Shown in pieces: positions 30,822-43,189 of a DNA stretch of 64,000 nucleotides. The stretch spans positions 121,924,622-121,988,621 of the forward strand of contig NC_068920.1 of the NCBI RefSeq assembly GCF_023091745.1. The letters run 5' to 3'. The position numbers and the translations under genes were made by a program. Source of the DNA: Budorcas taxicolor (taxonomy: Eukaryota > Chordata > Mammalia > Artiodactyla > Bovidae). Position 1 is the first letter of the stretch; each line of letters begins with the position of its first letter. The notes under the pieces were generated by a model. That model made no database searches and had not been told where the DNA came from. It saw only the letters and a list, made by a program, of their open reading frames with translations.

Positions 30822-33639
30822 TGGCCGAGGTCTATGGCCTCTTGTCCCTCTCCTGTAGCCGATACTTCACCTTATAACAAATTCTGTTTCACGTTGGTTC
30901 TTTGGGTTAAAGTCAGTAAACTCAAACTGCCTAAGATGTTAAAGTCTGGGAGGTTAGCTGATCCTATTACATGGTCTGCTCTGTGAGTTAGAATGATGAC
31001 TCAAAGAAAGAATTAACCTATATTAAACACAGACTTTAAAAACGATTAAAAATGTGACCCATATTGATTCACTCTCCACATCCTTTGGCTTCAGCAGTAC
31101 TATTGTCATGCCGTGACCTCTTGTTAATTAACAAGATTATAAAAGATGGATTGATGAAAATGATGTGCTAAACAATTTATCTGATGACACTGCAAATAAG
31201 TAAAAATTCTTTTGGAAATCTACTTAATCTATACCAAGAGACACTATCTGTTTACACCAGAGTTGTTTTAATATTTGATCTCATATTCTCATGCCCAATA
31301 ATTTATTACAAATAATCTACTTACAGAACAAATATTTACCAAGCTCTTACTACATGCCCCTCACTGTAATGGATGGTGAACCAACTTAGAAGAAGAAAAA
31401 AAGCACTTTCCACAAAGATATTTATTTCAGTATTAACTAAGATGAAAAGCTTGGAAACTAAATCTTCAACAACTGGGGAATAATTTTGTAAATTTTGCTA
31501 TCACAATTCAAAGTAATAGTTCAAGACATTAAAAATGCTATGTAGGTTACAAAACTGTGTAAAGGAATTTTAAAAAGGATTAAAGAAACTGTAGAAGTAG
31601 AAAAATGAACCAAAAACTGGGAAGGTGTATTGTTACAATCTTACCATAAATAAAATATTGCCATAAAAATTGTATTCAAAGAACTATACACTCTTACACA
31701 CACACACTCATAGCAGCATCAGATACTATAAAGATTCATTTCTTTGACTATTAATACAACTTTTAAAAAGGCTTCTCCTACATCAACAAAAACATTTCTC
31801 TCCTTTCCTGCCTCCGTAGCCTGCTTTTTCCTGTCTGTAAATGCAGGCAGGAGGTGTTGGTTGGGGTGGTAATGTAGCACTTTCCTGACTTACAGGAAAG
31901 AAAAGAACAGTTTCCTGAAGAGGTTGGCAAATGTTACACAGATATTTTACATCTGTATCAGTGTTATCAGTGGCATGAATTCTACAAAGCTAAACCCAGA
32001 CATCAAGGTATTGTTCTTTCAGCTATTTTTGCTAAAAAGTTACAGGGTTTTGATTCTATTTTTGTCATACTGCAAACTTTTAGGATATTGCATTTTTAGA
32101 TGTAAATACAATCTTGTTTATATTTGAATTTACTCAATGTTGGAATCCCAAGTAATTCTTTAAGTTTGTTAAGTTCTCAGGTACAAAGGCATAATTTAGG
32201 GAGGGGAGTGGGAGGAGTGAGCACTTTTTGCCAGGAAGAAAATGGCTAGTAAAACCAACTCCTAAAAAGTTTTGAGTGCATGTGTGTGTGTGTGAGTATG
32301 TGTGTGTATGTGTCTGTGTAGGTAGACTACAATAGCTAGTGGGTGACTGATGGCGTCCCAGTGCGGGTGGAGAGTGATAGGAAGGGGGAGGGAGTTGTGG
32401 GGATTTTTTTTTTTTTTTGAAAACAGAGTGCAAGGCTCAGGGATACTATCCAGCAAATTATTAATTTTTATTCTTCTCTCATCCTTTCACCTACCAGAGA
32501 CTTGCCGGGCCTGCGAAGAATAGATAAACATACATGAGGCTAGAAGGATCGAGGAAGTGATAAGCCTCTTAACAGCAGAGATTTTGTGAAGTTACTATGA
32601 GCTAATTTGAAAAAGTGTTGCTGAATAGAGAAAAAAAGATGCTCTTATATTCAGAATTAGAATATAAGATGCAAGTTAGATTATATGATGCAAGTTCCTT
32701 CTGGGCTCCATTCAAGCAGATAAGTTTGCTTCTTTGCCCTATGTCAAGGAACTAAGAGGAATGCCTCCTGATTTACCCTCCTATTTACCCAGACACACAG
32801 AGGTGAAGGCAGGTGGGGTTGTGTGTGCATTATTTTGTATGTGCAAATGGTTGTTCAGTGACCTTGCAAAAGCCCAGTGCTCATGTATTACAGCAGGTGG
32901 CAGCCTTTCCCCAGAAGAAAAGGAAAAGCTAGTCTAAGCTAATGCAAAATTGCTTTTGATTTTATAGCTTTTCTTTGATATAAGTGTAAGGTGATTTATC
33001 TAGAGCCTGAAGTTAAGACTGGCTTTATAACAGAGAGAAGAGGAGCAGGACTCTGGAACTCGGAAAAGGGGATGTTGGCTCACTTTCGGAACCCAGCCTC
33101 TTAGTCACAGGCTCTGAGTTACTGAGTAGCTGCCCTTGGGGAACCCGGTCAAGTTCAGACTCAGCACCAATAGGTGTGGATGAAAGCATCACCTTGAGGT
33201 TCAGAAGGGGGCTCTTGGTTAGAGGCCACAGGGAGGCAAAGAACTTACAGAAAGACAAAATCAGAGCAGATCAAGTTCTCTACTGTATGCTGTGAGGAAC
33301 GGCGTTTGATAACAGAAGAATCCCCTTTTCATTCCAGATCTGTAAAGAAACACTCAAAACTAAACTGCCAAATGTCTTTTTTTGGAAAAGATTATTAAGT
33401 TCTTCAAGTTTGTGAAGTGCTCACTGGAAAGCCAGACTTGGCCAAGAAGCTTGATACTGGATATATATCCAGTTTGTTTCTATGTTCTTAAGGGGATAAT
33501 TGTATTATCATTTATCAAGAAGGAACTATGTCAACAATATTTCAATTGAAAAAAAGGTTTTATGTAAAATGATGTTCAAAACAGTGTGAATGAGGAAATG
33601 TTTGCTAAAGTCTTCATAGGTGGATTTGCTTTTTGCCTC
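30822..33639. other. Mostly unique stretch
   Basis: No gene recognised. 31405-31660 resembles an old L1 3' segment on the plus strand (AAAGATATTTATTTCAGTATTAACTAAG, AACTGGGGAATAATTTTG). 32279-32325 is a TG-rich simple repeat, and the T run at 32405-32418 is simple sequence. Confidence 0.4.
32279..32325. repeat. (TG)n-rich microsatellite
   Basis: Interrupted TG dinucleotide run. Confidence 0.9.
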
Positions 33640-33794
33640 AATCCCTGGGTTGGGGAGATGCCCCGCAGAAGGAAATGGCAACCCACTCCATTATTCTGGC
33701 CTGGAAAATCCCACGGACAGAGGAGCCTGGAGGACTATAGTCTAAGGGGTCGCAAAAGAGTCAGACACAACTTAGCAACTAAGCAACAACAACT
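33640..33794 (+). mobile_element. Bov-tA SINE, head missing
   Basis: Starts at ATCCCTGGGTTGGGGAG inside the tRNA-like part and runs through the Bov-A body to a (CAA)n tail. A 5'-truncated copy. Confidence 0.9.
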
Positions 33795-33834
33795 AAAGGC
33801 AATTACTGTGATGAGATGGCGGTAGGAGCACTCA

Positions 33835-34015
33835 GATATCAAGGAACTAGCTGTGACTATTTAAATTAATTAAAATTGAAACAAAAAGTTCAATTCCTCT
33901 GTTGCACTAACCATACCTCTAAGTTCAACAGCCATCTTTGGCTAATGGCCACCATGTTGAACAGCACAGATTATTGACTATTTCCATGATCACAGAAAGC
34001 ACTGAACTAGAGGAA
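33835..34015 (-). repeat. Old mammalian interspersed repeat, family not assigned
   Basis: ATTAATTAAAATTGAAACAAAAAGTTCAATTCCTC and TTGGCTAATGGCCACCATGTTGAACAGCACAGATTATTGAC match a widespread old mammalian repeat I cannot name with confidence. The strand is arbitrary. Confidence 0.45.
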
Positions 34016-34204
34016 AAAACTGAGGAATGCTGCCAAGTGAAAAGGTGGGTGGTTAAGAACAAATCCTCTTTGCAATATTAAGTATTGTAATAATAATTCC
34101 TAAATGTGGTAGGAGCTTCAAATAGAATATTTCATATAATCCCGAAGGCAATCCAAGACTGTAACAGCACTGCAGCCGATGTTTTGGAAATCTTACTGCA
34201 GGCT

Positions 34205-34395
34205 AGGCATTAAGGGCTCTGTTGTAGTAACTCATTGGTCTTTGCGAAAGCCCAGTGAGGTCTGTGCTATTATTGTCCCTGTTTAACAGATGAGGAACAC
34301 GTGACAGAGAGTGGCTTCTAACTGATCTGTGGTTACCTGGCTTGTGAGGAACAGCTGGGATTCAAACACATGGTTTTTGGGGTTGTCATAATTAG
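34205..34395 (-). repeat. MIR SINE (old)
   Basis: TTTAACAGATGAGGAACACGTGACAGAGAG and the following AGCTGGGATTCAAACACATGG are the antisense MIR core and tRNA side. Confidence 0.7.
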
Positions 34396-36899
34396 AGAGA
34401 TGACATGGAAAATGCCTAGCATACTCCGCATATGAGTAAAATCTGCTTTTAAACCACTTTCCCCTAAGACTGGGTCAGCTCTTGGATTCTCTGTCATTTG
34501 TCTTTCTGGCTGAAGAAGGCTTTATGCCAATTCTGATAGAGTAACAATGATGCCCTGTTTTCAGGATATGAGCCATTTCCTTCCCCCAAGAGTAGAATCA
34601 GCTGTCTGCACAAAGGGAAGTTGGTTTCTCAGAAGCTCACCTTTGTAGAAATCATGCCTCTTTGGGTGAAAATTTTCAAGTGAAATATTCTTGTTTAAGA
34701 CAAAAGTATTCTTATCTAGGACTAGAAGTATGTACGGGAAAATGCAGTCTTCTCTAGGTGGTACAAATATGAAAAACATTTTCTCTTTTTGCCCTTTCTC
34801 CTTTTTGTTCAGAATGTTTGCTCTATTTTGTAACTTTTTACATGAATATATAGTAACACTCAAAACCAAATCCAGATACTACATCATAAAATGTTTGATT
34901 AACATTATTTTAAGCTTTTGATAATATGGCAAATACTTTAATACTAGCCAGTAAACTTTAAATTGAGTGCTAAATAATACTTGAATAGCAGAGGAAGTGC
35001 AGAATTTAATTATAAGGTTAAAAAGGGCCAGAAACAGTGTTCGGGTGCTCACTGCTTCTCAGCTGTGAGGACTCGGTTGTTTTGTCAGTGGCTCCATGGA
35101 TGCCTGCTTTATGTCATCCTGTTCAAGGTGAAGCAGGAACTGGTCCATGAAACAGTCTGTGAATTATGCAGTTACTTTTATCATTAGCACCATATGGACT
35201 TTGAAAACTAATAAACAGTACAAGGAAAGAGAAGAGGAATCATTTCAAACTATAGTATAGATGTTTGTCCTTCCCAGGTGAGACTCATTATGTAGGAGAG
35301 CTGTTCAGTGGAGGTAGGGCAGGGGAAAAAAAGAGGTTGCGAACTGATCAGTAATTGCTACAGTTCTTTTTCCCTATAAAATCCAGACTATGTGATAGTT
35401 TTACTTTAACAGCATGTCTTTACTTTTTGCAAGTTATGTTTTTTTAAGTGTATATACACTTTAAAGTTAATTTTCTTGAATTAAACTTGGTATGCTGCTA
35501 AAGAATATCTTGATGTAGTTTCAATTAAACCCTGTAGTGTGAAATAATTGCCAAATGAAATGGTAGCCAAAATGTTTTCAAATATCTAAGTACTCTGATG
35601 AAAAACAGCTTATAGGATCCTTCACTTTAACGTCCCAATAAGACAATTTTTAAATACCAAAGAAAAACATTCAGAGGGTCAAATGATAATATTACAACAG
35701 AGACTCAAGAATTCACTCATTCCCTCACTTCCTCACCTCTGAGTCTTCCATTTAAAAGGGCTCCTGTTAACTTGAGAGTGTAATTTAAGTTAGGGCACTA
35801 CAGCTTTAAAGCTATGGAAAAACAAAAGATATGTGAATTCCCAGCAATCATCTGTCTAAGCAGGCAGTTGGAGATGAGAAAGAATGAACTGAAAAAGGGC
35901 AACAGATTCATTCCACAGGTGGCGTACGCAGCTGCAAGGACTCGGTGAGCCAAGCCCCTTTCAGAAACACAGAGAAATATTCAGCCTTGTCCGCTCTCAT
36001 TCCCTGCAAGAGGGTAGACCTGGCAGCTCTAAAAAGGAAGAGTCCTGGAATCAGACCAGGCTCTTTTGTGTTTTCTGTTTGATTGAAGGCACTTTGGAAA
36101 CAAACAGAATCCTGAGATCAATTCACTTAAAAAATGATGTATACACATATATGTATACAGTGTATTTTATACTGTCCGATGATGCCAAACAATTTAGTTT
36201 GGCCAACTAAACTGTCTTTGCAGATGTCTTGGGGCTGTCTGTTTCCTCTATTCTAATTATTATAACTAGATATAATTTCAAACAATTTTTCTTTTTTTGC
36301 TTACAGAAATAACAAGACTAGGGTCACTGATCTGACACCACAGACAATAAGCTCATTCTTGTTTCCACGCTGCACTTCCAGTTTCATAGAGAAGGCTGCA
36401 TTTCGGCTCTGGTTTAAGTTCAGTTTACAGGTGTATCTTCCACTCTATTTTATTCCTGTCCTCTGGCTTTCCATTGCTGTGTGCTTTGCTCAAGTGTGGT
36501 TAAATGGATGAGCTACTCACGTAGCACTTCACATGGATTATCTCAAAAGGCAAGAATCACATCTCATTTGTGAAATGAAAAAAATGCGAGAAAAATAGGG
36601 TTTACGTCTTTCCTTTTTTTTCTTTTCCTTTGGACTTTAAGTGCAAAGACTTGAGTAATAACCCTCCTCCATTCATGATGGTACATGATCATCCATGCAA
36701 GGCCTTTTCCTGTTTAATTTCAGCATATTCTTGTTTTACTATTTTCTCCTTTCAGCTACAGCATGGACACTCTGATTTGTGTTTGGATATGAATGGACCC
36801 CTAAAGTTTTAATATAATATTGTTTTATGAATGTATGTGTTTTAAATCTGTATTGTTCAACAGCTCTTATTTCTGTTGACCAATTTTTCACACAGCGCT
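34396..36899. other. Unique-looking stretch
   Basis: The longest part of the window without a recognised element. A polypyrimidine run with TTACAG near 36290-36306 looks splice-acceptor-like, but no coding frame follows, so no exon is called. Confidence 0.4.
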
Positions 36900-37407
36900 A
36901 TTTTTAAGTTCTTTCCATGTTCTTTTACACACATCCAGCTAATTTCTTCGAACTGTTACATAAGGTTCCATATCGTGTCAGATACTTTTAATATATCTGT
37001 TCTCTTAGTGATGGGACACCTGGACTGCCGCTAGCTACTCTGTACCACAAATAACCCTGTGAGAAACGTCTTTACACACATGTCTTTATGAACTTGTGTG
37101 GAGAGGAACTTCTGAGTCACAAGCTGTATTGGCAAGCACACACACACACACAATTAAATACTGTTACAAGTGCTCTCTAGAATATCTGTATCTATTCACA
37201 AGCCTACCAACAGCAATGAGGGTCCTTGTATTCTCACATTTTTGCCAAGACTGCCAAAGCATTGTCTGACTTTCTAATTTTTACAGATCTGTGTGTAAGG
37301 TGGTGTCTTAAAAAGTCTTAATGTGCATTTCTCTGTTTACTGGTGATGTGGAACTTCTCTTCTTAACTATTTGGGTTTCTACTTGTGAGCAATGGCTATT
37401 TTCACTC
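36900..37407 (-). mobile_element. Old L1 fragment
   Basis: TATCTGTTCTCTTAGTGATGGGACACCTGGACTGC...CCTACCAACAGCAATGAGGG...GTGCATTTCTCTGTTTACTGGTGATGTGG is antisense text of an old L1 3' region. A short (CA)n lies at 37136-37152. Confidence 0.6.
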
Positions 37408-37421
37408 TTTGTCAATGTTTT
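37408..37421. repeat. Target-site duplication, left copy of L1 3' UTR
   Basis: TTTGTCAATGTTTT, identical to 38084-38097. Confidence 0.85.
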
Positions 37422-38083
37422 TATGTTTTAACTTAAAAAAATTTTTATTGAAGTATATAGCTGATTTACAATGTTGTGTTAATTTCTGCTACACAGCAAA
37501 ATGACTCAGTTATTCATACACATATATTCTTTTTCATATTCTTTTCTACTATGGATTATCAGTTCAGTTAAGTTCAGTTCAGTCGCTCAGTCGTGTCCAA
37601 CTCTTTGCGACCCCATGAATCGCAGCATGCCAGGCCTCCCTATCCATCACCATCTCCCAGAGTTCACTCAAACTCACGTCCATCAAGTCAGTGATGCCAT
37701 CCAGCCATCTCATCCTCTATCATCCCCTTCTCCTCCTCTATCATCCCCTTCTCCTCCTGCCCCCAATCCCTCCCAGCATCAGAGTCTTTTCTAATGAGTC
37801 AACTCTTCGCATGAGGTGGCCAAAGTACTGGAGTTTCAGCTTTAGCATCAGTCCTTCCAAAGAAATCCCAGGGCTGATCTTCAAAATGGATTGGTTGGAT
37901 CCCCTTTATCACAGGATATTAAATATAGGTCCCTGGGCTATAAAATAAAACCTTGCTGTTTATTTATCCATAATAGTTAGCATCTGCTAATCCCAAACTC
38001 CCAATCTTACCCTCCCACCACCTGGCAACCAGAAGTCTGTTCTCTGTGTCTGAGAGTCTGTTTCTGTTTCATAGATATGCTCA
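37422..38083 (-). mobile_element. L1 3' end, split by a BovB tail
   Basis: A minus-strand artiodactyl L1 3' end: the A-rich tail (T-rich on plus) with ATTGAAGTATATAGCTGATTTAC, continuing after a BovB at 37560-37901 with CACAGGATATTAAATATAGG and the CCTCCCACCACCTGGCAACCAGAAG segment. A perfect 14-bp duplication flanks it. Confidence 0.85.
37560..37901 (-). mobile_element. BovB 3' end fragment inside L1
   Basis: Tail CAGTTCAGTTAAGTTCAG at the left, antisense C-terminal region, 5' break at ATTGGTTGGATC. A 21-bp unit (CTATCATCCCCTTCTCCTCC region, 37714-37757) is duplicated in tandem. TTATCA stands on both sides (37556-37561 and 37906-37911). Confidence 0.92.
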
Positions 38084-38097
38084 TTTGTCAATGTTTT
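38084..38097. repeat. Target-site duplication, right copy of L1 3' UTR
   Basis: TTTGTCAATGTTTT, paired with 37408-37421. Confidence 0.85.
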
Positions 38098-38177
38098 GAC
38101 AAAGATTCTTTGCTTCACCAAACTTTAGCCAGGCTTCTAATCCTTCTCCTAGGCTCATCTCTTCTCTGAACTTCCTT

Positions 38178-39311
38178 ATGAGATCCAGCTTTAGCAAGAA
38201 CCAAAATGAAATTCCAGTTGAGCTGTTTCAAATCCTGAAAGATGATGCTGTGAAAGCGCTGCACTCAATATGCCAGCAAATTTGGAAAACTCAGCAGTGG
38301 CCACAGGACTGGAAAAGGGCAGTTTTCATTTCAATTCCAAACAAAGGCAATGCCAAAGAATGCTCAAACTACCGCACAATTGCACTCGTCTCACATGCTA
38401 GTAAAGTAATGCTCAAAATTCTCCAAGCCAGGCTTCAGCAATATGTGAACCATGAACTCCCTGATGTTCAAGCTGGTTTTAGAAAAGGCAGAGGAACCAG
38501 AGATCAAATTGCCAACATCCACTGGATCATGGAAAAAGCAAGAGAGTTCCAGAAAAATGTCTATTTCTGCTTTATTGACTATGCCAAAGCCTTTGACTGT
38601 GTGGATCACAATCAACTGTGGAAAATTCTGAAAGAGATGGGAATACCAGACCACCTGACCTGCCTCTTGAGAAATCTGTATGCAGGCCAGGAAGCAGCAG
38701 TTAGAACTGGACATGGAACAACAGACTGGTTCCAAATAGGAAAAGGAGTACGTCAAGGCCATATACTGTCACCATGCTTATTTAACTTCTATGCAGAGTC
38801 CATCATGAGAAACGCTGGACTGGAAGAAACACAAGCTGGAATCAAGATTGCCGGGAGAAATATCAATAACCTCAGATATGCAGATGACATCACCCTTATG
38901 GCAGAAAGTGAAGAGGAACTAAAAAGCCTCTTGATAAAAGTGAAAGAGAAGAGTGAAAAAGTTGGCTTAAAGCTCAACATTCAGAAAACTAAGATCATGG
39001 CATCTGGTCCCATCACTTCATGGGAAATAGATGGGGAAACAGCGGAAACAGTGTCAGACTTTATTTTGGGGGGCTCCAAAATCACTGCAGATGGTGATTG
39101 CAGCCATGAAATTAAAAGACGCTTACTCCTTGGAAGGAAAGTTATGACCAATCTAGATAGTATATTCAAAAGCAGAGACATTACTTTGTCGACTAAGGTC
39201 CGTCTAGTCAAGGCTATGGTTTTTCCAGTGGTCATGTATGGATGTGAGAGTTGGACTGTGAAGAAGGCTGAGCGCCAAAGAATTGATGCTTTTGAACTGT
39301 GGTGTTGGTGA
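38178..39311 (+). pseudogene. BovB reverse transcriptase, 377 codons open
   Basis: The longest RT frame in the window. In order: fingers (residues 11-120), motif A CFIDYAKAFDCVDH (131-144), motif B GKGVRQGHILSP (188-199, H where the other copies have C), motif C YADD (234-237, nt 38877-38888), motif D region VGLKLNIQKTK (262-272), and the thumb side with MYGCESWTVKK. The first ten or so residues come from flanking DNA. An AGA-to-TGA change at 39309 stops the frame after FELWCW; the rest of the C-terminus continues at 39318-39521. It has no endonuclease, so it is dead as an element, though the palm motifs are intact. Confidence 0.9.
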
Positions 39312-39666
39312 AGACTCTTGAGAGTCCCTTGGACTGCAAGGAGATCCAATCAGTCCATTCTAAAGGAGATCAACTCTGGGATTTCTTTGGAAGGAATGAT
39401 GCTGAAGCTGAAACTCCAGTACTTTGGCCATCTCATGCGAAGAGTTGACTCATTGGAAAAGACTCTGATGCTGGGAGGGATTGGGGGCAGGAGGAGAAGG
39501 GGACAACAGTGGATAAGATAGCTGGATGGCATCACTGTCTCGATGGACGTGAGTCTGAGTGAACTCTGGGAGTTGGTGATGAACAGGGAGGCCTGGTGTG
39601 CTGTGATTCATGGGGTCGCAGAGTTGGACATGACTGAGCGACTGAACTGAACTGAACTGAACTGAA
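38204..39666 (+). mobile_element. BovB LINE copy I, best-preserved RT
   Basis: Begins near AATGAAATTCCAGTTGAGC and ends with five ACTGA-type units at 39640-39666. The whole RT is present in one frame. GAACC stands just before the start (38198-38202) and at the end (39664-39668), a weak candidate duplication. Flanking text on both sides looks like one older repeat reopened by this insertion. Confidence 0.94.
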
Positions 39667-40342
39667 CCCTGCTAAGTCAGGTTAACTAGAACCCCCCATT
39701 CTTGAACCCCCCATCCTTGATTTCTGATCACCGTGGATATCTTATCAGGTTCCTCATCCTCCACCATCCCCCAGGTGATGTCTGATCATCCTGGTCTGTC
39801 TTCTAGCCAGAATGCTCCTGACCCCTGATTTTTCCTCTTAGTAATTTTCCATTCACTGTCTCCTCCATCCCTGCTCACTTACCCATGCTCTATTTGGAAT
39901 TGAGCCCAATCTCCCCTAACATATAATTCCATTGCAGTGGTCCTTAAATGACACAGTCATTTGAACACGGGAAGCTTAATATAAATGATATTAACTAAAA
40001 GTGTAATTAACTACTAAGGAGTAAAGAGAACTCTAACAAATTCAGGAATAGTCAACACAGGGAGCAATACTAATTCTAAGTCAATGTTGCTAAACTTCTT
40101 TTTTCATTATTGCTTCCAATGAAGACATCAGACATTTTACCCCTTTTTGTTCCCTTCCATGAATTTTTTTTAGGGTTTTATGAGACTTCATTCCCAGAGA
40201 GCAGACATCAATAACTGGGGGAAAAAAATAGCCTTCGATGCTAAACCATCTTTGTCTGGGTCTCCCTTAAACCTACTGCATTAGGCTCTCTTGGTGAGAA
40301 TATGAAGGATCTACATTTTTAGCACACCCCAAAGTAATTCCC
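39667..40342. other. Spacer, possibly an old repeat
   Basis: 39667-39950 (ACCCCCCATTCTTGAACCCCCC, GTGATGTCTGATCATCCTGG) looks repeat-like together with 38098-38203, but I cannot assign a family. The remainder is unremarkable. Confidence 0.35.
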
Positions 40343-40652
40343 TAACCTGGAATGTTAGGTCCATGGTTCAAGGTAAATTGGACGTGGTCAAGTAGGAGCT
40401 GACAAGATTGAATATAGACATCTTAGGAATCAGTGAACTAAACTGGATGGTAACGAGTAAATTTAATTCAGATGACCATTATATATATCATTGTGCACGA
40501 GAATCCTTTAGAAGAAATGCAGTAGCCCTCATGGTCAACAAAAGAGTCTGAAATGCAGTAGTTGGTACAACATCAAAAATGACAGAATAATCTCAGTTCA
40601 ATGTCCAAGGCAAACCATTCAATATCACAATAATCCAAGTCTATGCCCCAAT
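40343..40652 (+). mobile_element. BovB endonuclease-only fragment
   Basis: About 310 bp of the BovB endonuclease N-terminal part. It starts at ACCTGGAATGTTAGG (TWNVRS-like) and covers the segment reading GISELNW, then DDHYIY- and RVRNAV-like stretches, before breaking off after CTATGCCCCA. Both the 5' and 3' sides are missing and there is no ACTGA tail, so it is not a simple target-primed end product. Stops and indels are frequent. Confidence 0.8.
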
Positions 40653-40975
40653 CATGTACAGACTCATCAGGGCCTGATTATTCTTGGGTGAACAGATGAA
40701 ATTAAGTTTCTGAATCACACATCTAAGATCTAAACCTCAGAGCAGAGTTACACTCACCGAACCAAGAAGCCTAGCTTGACTAGGGAGACTTCCTCACTCA
40801 TCTTATACTGAGCTGTCTAAAGGTAATGTATGCAGTCAAGGGACAGAGCAAAGATAGCTAGTCAATGTCTTTGGCCTTGTTTGAAATCTGTCCCATTGCT
40901 AATTGCTTATGTAAGCCTATAGCTTACATAATAGATGTCTCCATTCATAGTTCTAGTTTGGATCTGGGCGTGAAA

Positions 40976-40986
40976 TGGCTTGCTGA
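40976..40986. repeat. Target-site duplication, left copy of Bov-tA
   Basis: TGGCTTGCTGA, identical to 41183-41193. Confidence 0.85.
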
Positions 40987-41182
40987 TAGGCTTCCCTTGT
41001 GGCTCAGCTGGTAAATAATCTGCCTGCAATGCGGGAGACCTGGGTTTGATCCCTCGGTTGGGAAGATCCCCTGGAGAAGGGAAAGGCTACCAACTCCAGT
41101 ATTCTGGCCTGGAGAATTCCATGGGCTGTATAGGCCATGGGATCACAGAGGGTCAGACACGACTGAGCAACTTTCACTTCAC
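40987..41182 (+). mobile_element. Bov-tA SINE
   Basis: Head GGCTTCCCTTGTGGCTCAGC, body, and TTCACTTCAC-type tail. A perfect 11-bp duplication flanks it. Confidence 0.93.
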
Positions 41183-41193
41183 TGGCTTGCTGA
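41183..41193. repeat. Target-site duplication, right copy of Bov-tA
   Basis: TGGCTTGCTGA, paired with 40976-40986. Confidence 0.85.
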
Positions 41194-41619
41194 AAGAGGG
41201 CATGTGAATTTAGTTTCATTATATGTAACGTGAGAAAGTTGGTAAAGATTATTTAAGTGGTATGTTGAATAACTGCAATTCTCTGACCTAATAAAAAGGC
41301 AAGTTTATATACTTATTTTTCCCCCGACTCTTCCTTTACATATATATAAAGTCAGGTGGTAAGGGGAAAGAGGAGTCTTTCTCGGCTCTAGGCTGAAAAT
41401 TCTGGCAGGCTCTTAAATTTTCTGGCACTCTGGCATCATAGACTATCAATTTAAGCTATAAACACAGTCTTGATGCAGATATTGGATATTAATCAAAATT
41501 CCAAAGCTGACTCTAGGAACACATCCTTTCCTCTCCTCCATCTTAAGACATATTCACTCTGAAAGCCTGCAGCAGGAAGAGGGAGGGATGTTGGATGGCT
41601 CTTTCTCAATGCTTCTTGT

Positions 41620-42085
41620 CAAGTGAATGGAAATATCACTATATTGTTCCTGAGATCCACTCGCCACCATTTTTCCCTTCTTCTCTGCCAGGGGAGACTG
41701 ACCCTGTATGAATGTATTCTCTTTGCCTTCCAGTTAGGTCTGGCCAATGGTGAGCTCTTGCAGAAGATCAGAGAAGGTCAGGGTATTCATCCTTTGGCAT
41801 TTTCCCAGTGAGGCTGCCTCTAGTTGGCTTGGTCAAGGTAATTGCTCCTCTTACTGTGGTCTGCTCCAAGTAATACTCCATTTCCGTATTCTAATAATCT
41901 CTGCCTTAAGGCCCAAGGATGTCAACCACTCTGCTTCTTCTAACCCCTAGCTCCTAGACTGTCCCTTGAGTTTTCATTATATCCCATCACTCCCTTACAA
42001 ATAGTCACTTTGAAAAGAAACTCTTCTCAACTTATCCTAATTTAACTGTACCATCTGTTTCCTGTTGGGACCCTAACTGGAAAAA
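41620..42085 (+). repeat. Old mammalian interspersed repeat, family not assigned
   Basis: GGCCAATGGTGAGCTCTTGCAGAAGATCAGAG, TAACCCCTAGCTCCTAGACTGTCCC and the end CATCTGTTTCCTGTTGGGACCCTAACTGG follow a familiar old repeat outline. I cannot name it safely. Confidence 0.45.
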
Positions 42086-43189
42086 ATTCATCAAAATTCA
42101 TATTGCATAGCAACACTTGAAGTTTAAAAAATCCATTTTCTTAGATTAAGTAACTCATATCACAATACTCACTCTTAAAATCATTTTCCCCACACCATTA
42201 TTAGCCAAAGTACTTGAATAAGTACTGTACTATACTGGGCCTAGTATAGGTTCAGAAAAGCCAGAGTTGGGGCTACTAGTCTCTCTCCATACATCTCTCC
42301 TCCATGTTCATGGCTCTTTTGCTGATAACTTCTCCCACTGAAAGGAAAATGGACCTTATTAATTTCAATATCTTCATGAATTAGTCTATTTCCAGGAATA
42401 TATGCATTTTAAAAGAGAACTCCAGGATAAAAAATGAAGCTCTAATGATAGAAATTTCAGACTCTGTGACACCAGGAATGGAGAAGTATGTTTAACCTCA
42501 TCTATTATGAGCAAGATGAAACCTAATTTTCTTGCATCTTTGTTCTAAAACATGTCACTCAGGGCTGAGCTTTAAAGTCCCTGCTTCACTGTTTGTGTAA
42601 CTGTTCAGGACTTTCCAGGGTATGAGTTATTCAAAACAAATTTTAGCCTTTATCAAGGTAAGCTTAGTTTTTAGTTTTGAAAGTACAAGAAATACCTAAA
42701 GGTTGTGGGTAATTGTTTTATAGTGTGCCTGAAAAACCACTAATGTTGCCTCTCTTTTTACATCTTGCCTCTGATCAGCCCTGCCTCTTCAGCTACACTT
42801 AAAAAGAAAGGAATCAGGTAAACAACTTTTAGCAATCAGGGAACCTTAAAATAGCAGTGATCTGTAGCAGGTTAAGCATACAGCAACACACACGCAATCA
42901 TTCAAATTTTGTATGAGACTAACAATTTATACTTTGATCTGACTTGATTATTTGAAAAAGCTGCTTTTCAGCAGCATAAATATAGACACTAGTTCTGTCT
43001 TGCAGCCAAGTTTCTCATCAGAAAGCTACATTAACCTTATGATTCCCTTACATAGAAACTAGAAGAAGCGGTAAACTTCTTCTGAACAGTAAACTAATAA
43101 AAAGGTATCCATGAATGCTTGTTGAGTTTAAAAATATTGTCTTTCTCCTTTTCCCCACTGGATGAACTTAGTTGGTTTCGGTCCACACT
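42086..43189. other. Unique-looking stretch
   Basis: Nothing recognised. Confidence 0.4.

Noticed and set aside
34396..36899. Splice-acceptor-like TTTTTTTGCTTACAG near 36292-36306 considered as an exon boundary.
   Set aside because: No coding frame, donor site or recognisable protein follows; a chance match is likely in AT-rich DNA.
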